The notes below the pieces were generated by a model. The model saw only the letters and a program-made list of their open reading frames with translations, was not told where the DNA came from and made no database searches. A DNA stretch of 64,000 nucleotides from Corynebacterium ammoniagenes DSM 20306 (GTDB taxonomy: Bacteria; Actinomycetota; Actinomycetes; Mycobacteriales; Mycobacteriaceae): the NCBI RefSeq assembly GCF_001941425.1, contig NZ_CP009244.1, positions 806,001-870,000 on the forward strand, read 5' to 3'. The translations under genes and the position numbers were made by a program. Shown in pieces: positions 51,899 through 60,720 of this stretch. Numbering within the stretch: position 1 is the first letter of the stretch; each line of letters begins with the position of its first letter.

Positions 51899-53430
51899 GA
51901 GGCATCCTCCGCGTTGAGACTGCGCAATACCACGGCGTCAGTAACCGCATTGACCTGTAGGCCAGAAATGCCAGGGTCAGAGATGACGATATTGGGCATG
52001 TTCATCAAGGTCAGCGCCGCAGCATCATCCATGATGACGTCCACGGCCTCTTTCATCAGCTCGTGGTAACGCTCCGGGGAATCCGCGGCATCCGCAGCGG
52101 CTAATAGCTCTTGGGTCTGCGCGGAATCATAGCCCAAGTAATACTCGGGGTTTCCAAAAAGCACCGGGATATCGTGTGGTTCCACGTGCGAGATCAAAGA
52201 CATCTGATAATCCTGCGCGCCCATGACCTGGCCCAGCCACACCGCGGGGAATTCTGCCGATTCCAAGGTGACATCAAAGCCAATCTCCGTCAGCTGGGAA
52301 TACAAAAGCTCCGAAGCAATTTGGGCATAGGGCACCGTGGGCAGCGTCAAGGTCAGGTCAGTTCCGACAGCACCCGCTTCTTCCATCAGCTGCTGTGCCT
52401 TGGCGGGATCGAACTCGTAGAAGTTCTTCTCACTAAACCACGGGTCAGTCGGCGGCACAGGTTGCCCCCCGGTATCTTCGGAGAGGCCTTCCCAGACCAC
52501 GTCATTAATCGCCTCGCGGTCAACGCCATAAGAGACTGCTTGGCGGACCTTAGGGTCATCGAAAGGCGCTGCGTTATTGTTCATCGACAGCAAAATTTCG
52601 CCGTTGGTGGTGCCCACCTCGACGTCGAAATCTTCCGGCAGGGTGTTCAGCAGCTCCGGAGTTTGCATGCCCCAGACCACATCAACTTGGCCGGCCTGCA
52701 AGGCATTAATCGAGCTTAAAGCATCCGGATAATAAGAAATGGTCACGGGCGAGTCGGCATGCTCGCCCCAGTAATTGGTATTGGGCTCGAGCGCGATAAA
52801 TTCACCCGTGGCAAATCGCCCAAGTTCATAGGGACCCGTGCCTACGGGTTCTGTTGCTAGCTTGTCGATGCCCCCAGGCGTCATCATCGCCCCAATCGCC
52901 GTAGACATATTCCACAACCAAGACTGCGATGGTTGGCTAAGCGTTACTTCTAAGGTGTAGTCATCGATGACTTCGGCCGATTCGACCGGTTCCATCTGTG
53001 CAGCGATGCCATTCGACCACTCATTTTGGACGTAGTCGATGGAAAATTTCGCGGTCTCGGCGGTGAATTTATCTCCGTTGGAAAATTCCACATCATCGCG
53101 CAGGTGGAAAGTATAGGTCGTGGCATCCTCGGAGGTATCCCACGAACTAGCTAAGCGGGGGATGATATCGCCGGACTCTGGGTCGATGGTCACCAGCGTT
53201 TCATAGACATTGTCCATGAGTGCCGCCGGAATTGCGGCACCACCGGTGGTTGTGAAATCCAACGAGGTGGCAGCCGAGGTCATCGCAATGGTAATTGCTG
53301 CGGCATCTGAGTCTTGTGGATTGACAACAGCAGTATGCCCCGCTGCGCATCCAGTCAAAACAGTGGCTGTTATCAGCGCGCAGGCGGGGAGATGTAGAAG
53401 CCGTCGCAGACTTCTAGTGGGCGATCTCAT
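51895..53430 (-). CDS. Oligopeptide-type ABC transporter, substrate-binding lipoprotein
   Basis: A 511-residue family-5 solute-binding protein. N-terminal signal with twin-Arg-rich start and lipobox VLTGC (Cys near residue 28) gives a membrane-anchored lipoprotein. The family core is seen as LYETLVTIDPESG-like text (NVYETLVTIDPESGDIIPRLASSW), FTAETAKFSIDYV and PVGTGPYELGRF. Ligand not predictable. It follows the GntR gene by 41 bp on the same strand. Confidence 0.92.
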   Translation of the reverse strand: MRSPTRSLRRLLHLPACALITATVLTGCAAGHTAVVNPQDSDAAAITIAMTSAATSLDFTTTGGAAIPAALMDNVYETLVTIDPESGDIIPRLASSWDTSEDATTYTFHLRDDVEFSNGDKFTAETAKFSIDYVQNEWSNGIAAQMEPVESAEVIDDYTLEVTLSQPSQSWLWNMSTAIGAMMTPGGIDKLATEPVGTGPYELGRFATGEFIALEPNTNYWGEHADSPVTISYYPDALSSINALQAGQVDVVWGMQTPELLNTLPEDFDVEVGTTNGEILLSMNNNAAPFDDPKVRQAVSYGVDREAINDVVWEGLSEDTGGQPVPPTDPWFSEKNFYEFDPAKAQQLMEEAGAVGTDLTLTLPTVPYAQIASELLYSQLTEIGFDVTLESAEFPAVWLGQVMGAQDYQMSLISHVEPHDIPVLFGNPEYYLGYDSAQTQELLAAADAADSPERYHELMKEAVDVIMDDAAALTLMNMPNIVISDPGISGLQVNAVTDAVVLRSLNAEDAS

Positions 53431-53471
53431 ATAGGCAGAGTAACGAATGCCTGAGAAAAAGTGGAATCTAC

Positions 53472-54245
53472 CTAGCTCGTAAAGCGCTGGGAATGACGCA
53501 TGGAAAGATTCAGCGGTGATGGCGTGCCCGCGATGTAGTTATAAGTAATGGTCAAGCCTTCAAAAATGTGCAGCATTTCCGTGTACTCAATCGGGGTGCC
53601 ATTATGATCTGAAAGCAACAACTTGGACATCATCGCCAAGGCGCCTGGCTCAATGTCTAAAAGCTGAGCCTCTTCTTCGCTGACTGCTTGACCGAACATT
53701 TCGCGGCGGCCGTGATCTAGGCCGATCCCGACATCGCGAAGCTTCGCGTGCAAGGAGCCCTGATCGGGATCCATATACAACACGTGCTTGCCCACTGGGA
53801 GAGTGAAGTAGCTGCGCTCAATAGCAATCGGGCTGCCATTGGCGTAACGAACACGGTGTAGGTAGACAACCGGGTCTTCTTCGTTAATAGTCAGCATTTT
53901 GGCGACTTCCGCCGGAGCGGGGCAGCGCGCCATCCACAAGGTCTTGGAACTAGGTTCCCAACCGTTGGATTCAATCCAATCGTGGTTGGAAATAAAAGTT
54001 TCAAAAGTTTCGGTCTTCTCGTGCGGCAGGACTACCGAACGCCGTCCGCGACCCGAGGAAATGACGCCTTCTGTGCGCAAGGACGCTAATGCTTGCCGGA
54101 CGGGTCCGCGCGAGGTATCGAACTCCTCGCAGAGTTCGGCTTCCGATGGCAACAGGCTACCCGCTGGTATCTCACCCGACAGAATTTTATTTCGTAGGTG
54201 TTCGGCAATTTTGATGTGCTGCTGAGGCGCACGGCGGGCGGACAT
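53472..54245 (-). CDS. GntR-family regulator, HutC/UTRA type
   Basis: A 257-residue regulator: winged helix at residues 12-75 (HIKIAEHLRNKILSGEIPAGSLLPSEAELCEEF, SRGPVRQALASLRTEGVI) and a UTRA effector domain (VVYLHRVRYANGSPIAIERSYFTLP; IEYTEMLHIFEG). UTRA proteins usually sense small ligands such as amino sugars or histidine derivatives. It is first in the ABC-importer operon, and a palindrome lies 31 bp upstream, suggesting autoregulation of the operon. Confidence 0.9.
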   Translation of the reverse strand: MSARRAPQQHIKIAEHLRNKILSGEIPAGSLLPSEAELCEEFDTSRGPVRQALASLRTEGVISSGRGRRSVVLPHEKTETFETFISNHDWIESNGWEPSSKTLWMARCPAPAEVAKMLTINEEDPVVYLHRVRYANGSPIAIERSYFTLPVGKHVLYMDPDQGSLHAKLRDVGIGLDHGRREMFGQAVSEEEAQLLDIEPGALAMMSKLLLSDHNGTPIEYTEMLHIFEGLTITYNYIAGTPSPLNLSMRHSQRFTS

Positions 54246-54275
54246 CGAAAGTGGCTCCTCTAATAGTTTTCGGGG

Positions 54276-54294
54276 CCTGACCTAATTAGGCAGG
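54276..54294. promoter_or_regulatory. Palindrome upstream of the GntR/UTRA gene, candidate operator
   Basis: CCTAATTAGG (54281-54290) is a perfect 10-bp palindrome flanked by CCTGA on the left and CAGG on the right, giving CCTG/CAGG outer arms with one bulged base. Placement 31-49 bp upstream of the GntR start fits a repressor site overlapping the promoter. Confidence 0.5.
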
Positions 54295-54320
54295 GTTTAG
54301 GATTTCGCAAATAGGTAAAT

Positions 54321-54340
54321 CGACTTTCCGCAGAAAGTCG
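54321..54340. repeat. Perfect 8-bp stem-loop
   Basis: CGACTTTC, loop CGCA, GAAAGTCG. A compact tetraloop hairpin upstream of the GntR operator region. No U-tract follows on either strand (GTCACC / GATTTACC), so not a standard terminator. Confidence 0.45.
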
Positions 54341-54735
54341 TCACCAATAGCTTATGTGGCAGTGTGTAATAAAAAATGCGTTTGCTATAGAAACAGTGCA
54401 AAGCTACTCCCGTGACACGGCAGTTATCACGAGAAAACTGTTTAGCTAAAAACGCTGATAAGTAAGTTTTTCGGCTGTATAGATAGTACTTCTCCAGATG
54501 GCAGTTTAGAGTTGTGAAGATATATACATAGAAGTCGACGATGCTGAGATCGTCACCTCACTACCTTATCGGAACTCCAACACAACTTTGGAAGCAGGGT
54601 GTAGATTCCCACAGCCTTTGACAACTGGGTACACCCACCGGCGCTGACTACAATCTATTTTATTTATTTCAATGTCTGGAACATGCCTGTTCGCTGGCAA
54701 TTTCTTAACGATTGAAATTCCTGCTGGGTAGAAAA

Positions 54736-54798
54736 CTTACGCCCCATCCCACTTCGTTTTCCTTGCCCCCATTAAACGAAGTGGGGTGGGGCGATAAG
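54736..54798 (-). terminator. Long terminator after the luciferase-like gene
   Basis: A 20-base arm at 54740-54759 pairs with 54774-54793 with a single G-U pair; four more pairs (CTTA/TAAG) follow after a bulged A. The interior is 14 bases. On the minus strand the stem is followed by TTTTC, so it ends the luciferase-like oxidoreductase transcript. G+C-rich lower stem GCCCC/GGGGC. Confidence 0.85.
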
Positions 54799-54823
54799 TG
54801 TTGACTTTTCGCGTGGAAAGTTT

Positions 54824-55864
54824 CTAGTTGCTGCCTGGACGGCCAGCAGTACGAGCTGGATCCAGCTCCCATGCGCGCGCCAAAATATCGAGACCCTCCA
54901 AGGTGGTCTCACGGGATGTGGCCTGAACAGAAATCATGAGCTCGTCGGCGCTGGCGAGCTCCTGGAAGTGCGTGAGGTATTCACGGATGTGCTCTTCGGT
55001 ACCAATAGCGGAGTAGCTGAGCATATCCAGAATCTGCTGTCCCTGTGGGGATGCGACGATTTGTTCTACCTGCTCATCGGTGAGGTAGCGGCCGCGGCCG
55101 ACCATGCTGCGCACGCGGTTGAAGCAGACCTGTTCAAAGAGCTCATCGGCTGCTTCCTTTGTCTTGGCGCCGGTGACGTTGACGCCAGCGATGACATAAG
55201 GCTCGGCGAGTACCTCAGAGGGCTGGAAATTCTCGCGGTAGTAGCGGGTTGCCTGCTCCAAGTGCGTCGGCGCGAAGTGGGAGGCAAAGGCATAAGGCAG
55301 GCCGTACTTTGCGGCTAAGGAGGCGCCAAACATCGAGGAGCCTAGAATGTACAGCGGGACATTGGTGCCAGCACCTGGAACCGCCTGCACGCCAGGGATA
55401 GGAGACTTATCCGCCAAATACGCCTGCAACTCACGAACATCGTCGGGGAATTGCTCCGCGGCGTTGAAGTCGCGCCGCAGTGCACGACCGAGGGTTTGTG
55501 CGTCTGTACCTGGCGCGCGGCCTAGGCCCAGATCAATGCGGTCTGGGTACATCTCTTCCAAGGTGCCGAACTGTTCAGCGATGACATATGGCGCGTGGTT
55601 GGGCAGCATGACTCCGCCGGCACCCAAGCGAATGGAGTTGGTCTTAGCGCCGATGTGCGCAATCAGCACGGCAGGGCTAGAGGAGCTGATCGATGGCATA
55701 TTGTGGTGCTCGGTGTACCAGATGCGGGAATAACCTAATTCCTCTGCGCGTTGCGCGAGATCCACCGAGTGCTCGATGGATGCTTGTGGAGTTTCACCCT
55801 CGTAGATGGTGCAAAAATCCAGGACAGATAGGTGTGCGCGCGACGTGCTAGTCGGTTCGGTCAT
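54824..55864 (-). CDS. Luciferase-like (LLM class) flavin-dependent oxidoreductase
   Basis: A 346-residue TIM-barrel flavoenzyme of the MsnO8 type. ELGYSRIWYTEHHNMPSISSSSPAV and IRLGAGGVMLPNHAPYVIAEQFGTLEEMYPDRIDLGLGRAPG are family signatures. Substrates in this family vary (alkanes, sulfonates, thiols) and cannot be called. In C. glutamicum a similar gene follows brnQ, as here. GGAGAAG precedes ATG 55864; a terminator separates it from brnQ. Confidence 0.9.
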   Translation of the reverse strand: MTEPTSTSRAHLSVLDFCTIYEGETPQASIEHSVDLAQRAEELGYSRIWYTEHHNMPSISSSSPAVLIAHIGAKTNSIRLGAGGVMLPNHAPYVIAEQFGTLEEMYPDRIDLGLGRAPGTDAQTLGRALRRDFNAAEQFPDDVRELQAYLADKSPIPGVQAVPGAGTNVPLYILGSSMFGASLAAKYGLPYAFASHFAPTHLEQATRYYRENFQPSEVLAEPYVIAGVNVTGAKTKEAADELFEQVCFNRVRSMVGRGRYLTDEQVEQIVASPQGQQILDMLSYSAIGTEEHIREYLTHFQELASADELMISVQATSRETTLEGLDILARAWELDPARTAGRPGSN

Positions 55865-55907
55865 TTAAAATCTTCTCCAACAAATATTTTCGAGGGGACA
55901 AAAACAA

Positions 55908-55962
55908 ATTCTCCTGCCCACGCTATCTGGAAATACCTTTCCAGGCTGCGGGGCAGGAGAAT
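55908..55962 (-). terminator. Branched terminator after brnQ
   Basis: ATTCTCCTGCCC at 55908-55919 pairs perfectly with GGGCAGGAGAAT at 55951-55962. The interior carries a second perfect stem, CTGGAAA/TTTCCAG (55927-55933 and 55938-55944, loop TACC). On the minus strand TTTGTTTTTG follows. Strong terminator 23 bp beyond the brnQ stop. Confidence 0.85.
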
Positions 55963-55985
55963 AAAGCCTTGTAAGCGTTTAAGTT

Positions 55986-57368
55986 CTAGTCAGAATACGG
56001 GGCCTTGTGCTCCTCGCGTCGTGAGCTTTTCGTGACGATGTCAATGATGACACCGATAAGCAGCACGATAAACGTGGGAGCAATCCAGCCTAGGTCCAAA
56101 TCCTGACCCGGCGATAGGTTCAACACTGGCTCGAGGATATTTGTTCCCCAGCCCTGGGCTGCAATGGTTGTCAGGGCGGACCAGACAACGGATGCCCACA
56201 GAGCGAGACGGTAAGTCCAGTAGAATCCGACGACTTTGCGCACCAGAGGTTGTACCAAGGTGAGCACAATCAAGGTGATTGCGGGTGGGTACAAGAAGGT
56301 AATGAACGGTACTGCCACGGCCATAACCGCATCGAGGCCACGGAATGCGATCGCGATGGACAAGACCGTGAAGATGATCGCCCAGGTGTGGTAGTTCAGT
56401 TTCGGAACCAAAGTGTTGAAAAACGCCGAGGTGGCAGAAATCAGACCGACCGCGGTGGTCAAGCACGCCAAGATGACGATCAAGGAAAAGATGGTCTGAC
56501 CTGGGGTGCCCATGGTGAGGTTGGCGGAGTCCGCCAGCAGCTGCGCGCCGGAGTCATATGACTGACCATTCGGAACGGTCTGCGCCATGTAGCCCAGGCC
56601 TAGGTAGATGGCAGCCAGCAGGATGCCGGCGATAATCCCGGTGATAATGGTCGAGCGGATCAAGGTACCGCCGCTGCCAAAACCTTTGGCACGCAGGGAA
56701 CCAATGATGACGATACCGAAGGCCAAACCGGCGATGGCGTCCATGGTGTTGTAGCCCTCAAAGAGGCCAGTGACCGTGGGGCTAGAGGCGTATTCTTCCG
56801 TCGGTACGCCAGGGATGCGCTCATAGTTGAAGATTGCCAGTGAGATCAACGCGATCAGCAGGATGACCAGCGCTGGGGTTAAAAAGCGTCCCAGGATGTC
56901 AATGACGGAGTTTTGCTTCCAGGACAGCAGGAGGGCAATGCCGAAGAAGATGACATTGAAAATGCCATTGGCCGCTGTGCCTTCCCAACCAACTAACGGG
57001 GTCACCGCAGTTTCCATGGCAACGGCACCAGTACGCGGTAGCGCGTAGAAAGCACCGATGGACAGGTATGCCATGACGGAAAAAATGACACCGAATAAGG
57101 CGCCGCCGCGAGAAGCCAAGTCACGCACGCTATAACCCGAGATGGCAATTGCCACAATGGCTGCTACTGGTAGCAGCACACCGGCGATGAGGAAGCCGAT
57201 GATTGCAGGCCAGAAGTTGGTACCGGAGCTTACGCCCACCATCGGTGGGAAAATAAGGTTACCGGCACCAAAGAACATCGAAAACAGGGTTAACGAGGCA
57301 ATGCCGATGGTAAGCAACGGCGAAGGCATCTTAGACTTCGCGGCTGGAGACGCGACGGTATCAGACAT
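55986..57368 (-). CDS. brnQ: Branched-chain amino acid carrier
   Basis: A 460-residue LIVCS-family carrier with about 12 helices, coupling uptake of Leu, Ile and Val to cations. SLTLFSMFFGAGNLIFPPMVG near the N-terminus is the family signature, and GYNTMDAIAGLAFGIVII the second. In C. glutamicum brnQ lies directly downstream of aecD; the same order is kept here with a 117-bp gap containing an inverted repeat. AAAGGACGGG lies upstream of ATG 57368. Confidence 0.95.
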   Translation of the reverse strand: MSDTVASPAAKSKMPSPLLTIGIASLTLFSMFFGAGNLIFPPMVGVSSGTNFWPAIIGFLIAGVLLPVAAIVAIAISGYSVRDLASRGGALFGVIFSVMAYLSIGAFYALPRTGAVAMETAVTPLVGWEGTAANGIFNVIFFGIALLLSWKQNSVIDILGRFLTPALVILLIALISLAIFNYERIPGVPTEEYASSPTVTGLFEGYNTMDAIAGLAFGIVIIGSLRAKGFGSGGTLIRSTIITGIIAGILLAAIYLGLGYMAQTVPNGQSYDSGAQLLADSANLTMGTPGQTIFSLIVILACLTTAVGLISATSAFFNTLVPKLNYHTWAIIFTVLSIAIAFRGLDAVMAVAVPFITFLYPPAITLIVLTLVQPLVRKVVGFYWTYRLALWASVVWSALTTIAAQGWGTNILEPVLNLSPGQDLDLGWIAPTFIVLLIGVIIDIVTKSSRREEHKAPYSD

Positions 57369-57413
57369 TAAAGTGCCCGTCCTTTGGGTTGATAGCGAAC
57401 AGATGAAATTAAA

Positions 57414-57437
57414 TAAGCGCGAATAAATTCACGCTTA
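57414..57437 (-). terminator. Inverted repeat between aecD and brnQ, possible terminator or attenuator
   Basis: TAAGCGCGAAT (57414-57424) and ATTCACGCTTA (57427-57437) form 11-base arms with one mismatch around AA. On the minus strand it is followed by TTATTTAATTT. It may partly stop transcription from aecD before brnQ. Confidence 0.5.
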
Positions 57438-57485
57438 GTCAGTGGGTGGGATATTACATTCCGTAGTATGAGATAGCAATATTTT

Positions 57486-58664
57486 CTAGGCGTCAGCCTT
57501 GGCAATAGCCTGTGCTACGCGGTCAATTGCTTCTTCGAGAATCTCCGGTGAGGTCGCAAAATTCAAGCGTGCTTGGCCAGTAAAGCCTTCGCCGAACGTC
57601 ACGCCTTCGTTAAATGCCACGCGCGCATGTTGCACGAGCCAGGCTGCGGGGTATTCCTTTTCCCCGATTGCGGTATTGCGGAAATCCAGCCACATTAAAT
57701 AGGTCGAGTCGGGCTTGGAGGTAATAAGGCCCGGAATGCGCTTTGGCAGTTCTTCGACCAACCAGTCGCGGGTGGTGCGAAGATACTCGACTTCTTCATC
57801 CAAGTGGGAGATGCCATCGCGGTAGGCGGCCTCGGCGGCGATGATGCCTAAGGTGCCCACGCCATCTTGTGCCACGTGGGGAAGAGAATTCCAGGTTTCG
57901 ACATCTTTGTCATTGGAGAAGATGATCTGCGCACACTTGAGTCCGGCGAAGTTCCATGCCTTAGAGGTGGCGGTTATCGTCATGGTCACGCGCGCTGCGG
58001 TGTCAGACAAACCGGCAATCGAGATGTGTTGGCCGTTAAGAACTAGCGGTGCGTGAATTTCATCGGAGAGAATGCGCGCATCATATTTATCTGCCAGGGC
58101 AACGAGTTCGCGCAGGTGGTCTTCATCAAAGACATAGCCCAGCGGGTTAAAAGGATTGGCCAGCAAAATAGATCCGGCGCCATCGGCAAAGGCGTGCTCA
58201 ATGGCTTCGAGGTCTAGCCGTGGCTTCTCACCGGGCTGCACATCACCATTCGATGGTGTTACGCCGACATCGATGCGCTCACGGCCTGCGGTCTCCGGCA
58301 ATTCCAGAAATGGTGGGTAGGCCGGAAGCGGGACAACCACGGGGGAATCCGGGCGCGTGAAGTATTGGATGCCGAGTAAGAGTCCGCGGACGACGTCACC
58401 AATCCAGAAAACCTTCTTGGGATCGGGGCGCCAGTCATAGCGGGATTCGTGGAAATCCGCGACGGCATCACCAAGGCCGACTGCGCCTGGGGCAGGGCTG
58501 TAGCCAAAGCACTCGCGCTCGGTGTAGTCGAGCAGGACCTTTTTTACAGCTGGCGCGGTGGGAAAGTCGGACTCAGCAATAAACAGGGGCAAAACATCCG
58601 GTTCAAACTGAGTCCATTTGCGGGTAAAGCGGGCACGTAATTCATCTTGAGTAGGAAACTTCAT
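57486..58664 (-). CDS. aecD: Cystathionine beta-lyase / C-S lyase (MalY/PatB type)
   Basis: A 392-residue PLP enzyme that cleaves C-S bonds of cystathionine and S-(aminoethyl)cysteine to pyruvate, ammonia and a thiol. VLPLFIAESDFPTAPAVK, GYSPAPGAVGLGDAVADF, LSDEIHAPLVL (the PLP-ring Asp) and the PLP lysine in TATSKAWNFAGLK are seen; the match to C. glutamicum AecD is clear. ATG 58664 with AGGGTGG upstream chosen over GTG 58673. Ten bp after the ABC exporter, so co-transcription is likely. Confidence 0.93.
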   Translation of the reverse strand: MKFPTQDELRARFTRKWTQFEPDVLPLFIAESDFPTAPAVKKVLLDYTERECFGYSPAPGAVGLGDAVADFHESRYDWRPDPKKVFWIGDVVRGLLLGIQYFTRPDSPVVVPLPAYPPFLELPETAGRERIDVGVTPSNGDVQPGEKPRLDLEAIEHAFADGAGSILLANPFNPLGYVFDEDHLRELVALADKYDARILSDEIHAPLVLNGQHISIAGLSDTAARVTMTITATSKAWNFAGLKCAQIIFSNDKDVETWNSLPHVAQDGVGTLGIIAAEAAYRDGISHLDEEVEYLRTTRDWLVEELPKRIPGLITSKPDSTYLMWLDFRNTAIGEKEYPAAWLVQHARVAFNEGVTFGEGFTGQARLNFATSPEILEEAIDRVAQAIAKADA

Positions 58665-58674
58665 AGTTTCCACC

Positions 58675-60567
58675 CTAGTCCTCAGTAACCTCTTCTTCGG
58701 TTCTGGATTCAGTCTCGTGAGAAAAGCCGAATTTCTTCAACCGCTCCCGGTCAGCCTCGGACGTTGACGCAGTCAATTGGAGCAGCTGTGCGTAGATACC
58801 ACCGGTGGTGGAAAGATGCGCCGGCGAGCCCTTCTCATCCACCGCGCCCTTATCCAGGGTGATAATCGTGTCGACATTCGCGATGGTGGACAGGCGGTGA
58901 GCAATGATCAACGTCGTGCGATCTTTCATCAGCTCTTCTAAACCAGCCTGCACAGCGCGCTCCGACTTGGTGTCCAACGCCGAGGTTGCTTCATCGAGTA
59001 CCAAAATGGGCGCGTCTTTGAGCATGGCGCGAGCGACGGCGACGCGCTGTTTCTGACCACCGGATAGGCGCAGGCCGCGCTCACCGATGATGGTGTCATA
59101 GCCCTGCGGGAAGGCCTGGATGAACTCGTGGGCATTAGCGCGTTTGGCGACTTCGAGGATTTCCTCCTCGGTGGCATCGGGTTTGCCGTAAGCAATATTT
59201 TCTCGAATCGAGCCGGAGAATAAGAAGGCCTCCTGAAAGACCACGCCGACGGATGCGCGCAACCGCGCGGTGGTTAAGTCATTGGCATTATGTCCTAGGA
59301 CATTGAGCGTGCCATGGCTGGGCTGATACAGGCCCAACATCAAGTTGACCAGGGTGGACTTGCCGCCGCCGGATTCACCGACGAGTGCGACCTTTTCGCC
59401 CCGGTGCGCTGTAAAGCTCACGCTTTGGATGACCGGCTTGTCTTCTTCGTACGCGAAGGTCACATCGTCGAATTCGAAGATGGGCTCGGAAACGTCATCG
59501 GGAAGCGGTAGTGGCTGCACCTGCGAGGTATCGAGCTCTGGTTCATTAATCGCGCGGGTGGCATCGATAAGTGTTTGATCGACGGTAGGTTCCACGTCGT
59601 GTTCCATGACCTGGAAGTACTCGCGCGAGCCGCCGATAGCGCGCTGGGCGGAATCGACCATCCAGCTCATCATGAACACCGGCTGCTTGGCCATGGTGAC
59701 CATTTGAATGAGCATGACCATGTCACCGATGGAGAAATGGCCCTCGAGGGTGCGCCAGAAAATAACGGCGTAGATGCCGAAGAAAACCACGGCCATCGCC
59801 AAGCTGCGGAAGGTATCCATCGTGTGCCACCAGCGCGACTGCGGGCGTGTGGTGGAGACATATTCGCGGTAATGCTTGGAGAAGACATCAAGCTCACGGA
59901 CCTCGGCGACGAAAGACTTTGCAACCTTCATCTGGCCGACGACCTCGGCAAAGCGGCCATTGGCTACGTCGATGTGCTCATTTTTCGTCTTTTCATACTT
60001 CAACCAGCGCCTGGAAGTCAGCGCCGTCAGCCACATATAGATGGGGAAGAGGATCGCCAACAAGATAGCCAGTGGCCAATAGTAAAAGGCCGTGATGGCC
60101 AAAATCGCGATGACCTGGATGAGCATCGTGAAGAAGTTATTGGCAAAAGACTGTAAGAACTGGGTGATGAACATGATTGAGCGATCAAGTCGCGCAATGA
60201 TGGTGCCCGTGACCTGGTTATCGTAATATCCCTGCGGCAAGCTCAGCAGCTTGGCGTAATAGCGCGTGGACAAAATCTGTCGCAAGCGCGAGATCATCAC
60301 GTCACCGATATATCCGCCGACGTTTCTAACAACGCCGTTTAAGGCATCGGCAAGCAACAGCAATAACGCAAAGCCCAAGACCGTGGTCAGAGCCGTGCGA
60401 ATGATCTCATCACCGCGCAAGGCGGAGACGATGGTGTCTGTTGCTTCACGGACGATGAACGGGGAGGCGAGCGCTAAAGCAGCACCAATTGCTGAGGTGA
60501 TGATGACGCCGATATAAAAGGGCCATAATGCTTGCGCATTTTTTAAAATTTTGGCCAGAGAATTCAC
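58675..60567 (-). CDS. ABC exporter, fused membrane and ATPase domains
   Basis: A 630-residue half-size type I exporter. Six helices in residues 1-320, then an ATPase: Walker A GESGGGKST, Q-loop VFQEAFLFSGS, signature LSGGQKQ, Walker B ILVLDEATSALD, H-loop IIAHRLST. Works as a homodimer, or with a partner encoded elsewhere. Resembles lipid/drug exporters of the MsbA/LmrA class; substrate unknown. A TTTGTACAAA palindrome lies 63 bp upstream. Confidence 0.92.
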   Translation of the reverse strand: MNSLAKILKNAQALWPFYIGVIITSAIGAALALASPFIVREATDTIVSALRGDEIIRTALTTVLGFALLLLLADALNGVVRNVGGYIGDVMISRLRQILSTRYYAKLLSLPQGYYDNQVTGTIIARLDRSIMFITQFLQSFANNFFTMLIQVIAILAITAFYYWPLAILLAILFPIYMWLTALTSRRWLKYEKTKNEHIDVANGRFAEVVGQMKVAKSFVAEVRELDVFSKHYREYVSTTRPQSRWWHTMDTFRSLAMAVVFFGIYAVIFWRTLEGHFSIGDMVMLIQMVTMAKQPVFMMSWMVDSAQRAIGGSREYFQVMEHDVEPTVDQTLIDATRAINEPELDTSQVQPLPLPDDVSEPIFEFDDVTFAYEEDKPVIQSVSFTAHRGEKVALVGESGGGKSTLVNLMLGLYQPSHGTLNVLGHNANDLTTARLRASVGVVFQEAFLFSGSIRENIAYGKPDATEEEILEVAKRANAHEFIQAFPQGYDTIIGERGLRLSGGQKQRVAVARAMLKDAPILVLDEATSALDTKSERAVQAGLEELMKDRTTLIIAHRLSTIANVDTIITLDKGAVDEKGSPAHLSTTGGIYAQLLQLTASTSEADRERLKKFGFSHETESRTEEEVTED

Positions 60568-60630
60568 GAACTAATACTCCAGAGATTTGATTTCAGACAT
60601 GGGGATATCCAGACAGGAAAGTATGCCATC

Positions 60631-60640
60631 TTTGTACAAA
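60631..60640. promoter_or_regulatory. TTTGTACAAA palindrome in a divergent promoter region
   Basis: A perfect 10-bp palindrome between the ABC exporter and the lipoprotein gene. Flanking ATGCCATC (left) and CGATGCC (right) are nearly complementary with a one-base shift. Candidate operator; binding protein unknown. Confidence 0.3.
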
Positions 60641-60720
60641 CGATGCCCTGATTTGTGAGTAGGTAGACTAAGCTGCGGTCTAAGAAGTTTGAGTCATGTC
60701 AGAAGGGAACAGATCCTCAA

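Larger units (their letters stand above)
54246..54823. other. 578-bp gene-free region with several hairpins
   Basis: No convincing reading frame. It holds the GntR palindrome (54276-54294), a perfect 8-bp stem with a CGCA loop (54321-54340), a GGGTGTA/TACACCC pair (54597-54603 and 54630-54636) and a large terminator (54736-54798). A+T content is higher than in the flanks. It is the longest non-coding stretch in the window, so an sRNA or a decayed gene is possible. Confidence 0.5.

Noticed and set aside
54618..54654. TTGACA ... TACAAT promoter pair in the gene-free region
   Set aside because: The hexamers are 25 bp apart, too far for a standard sigma-70-type promoter.
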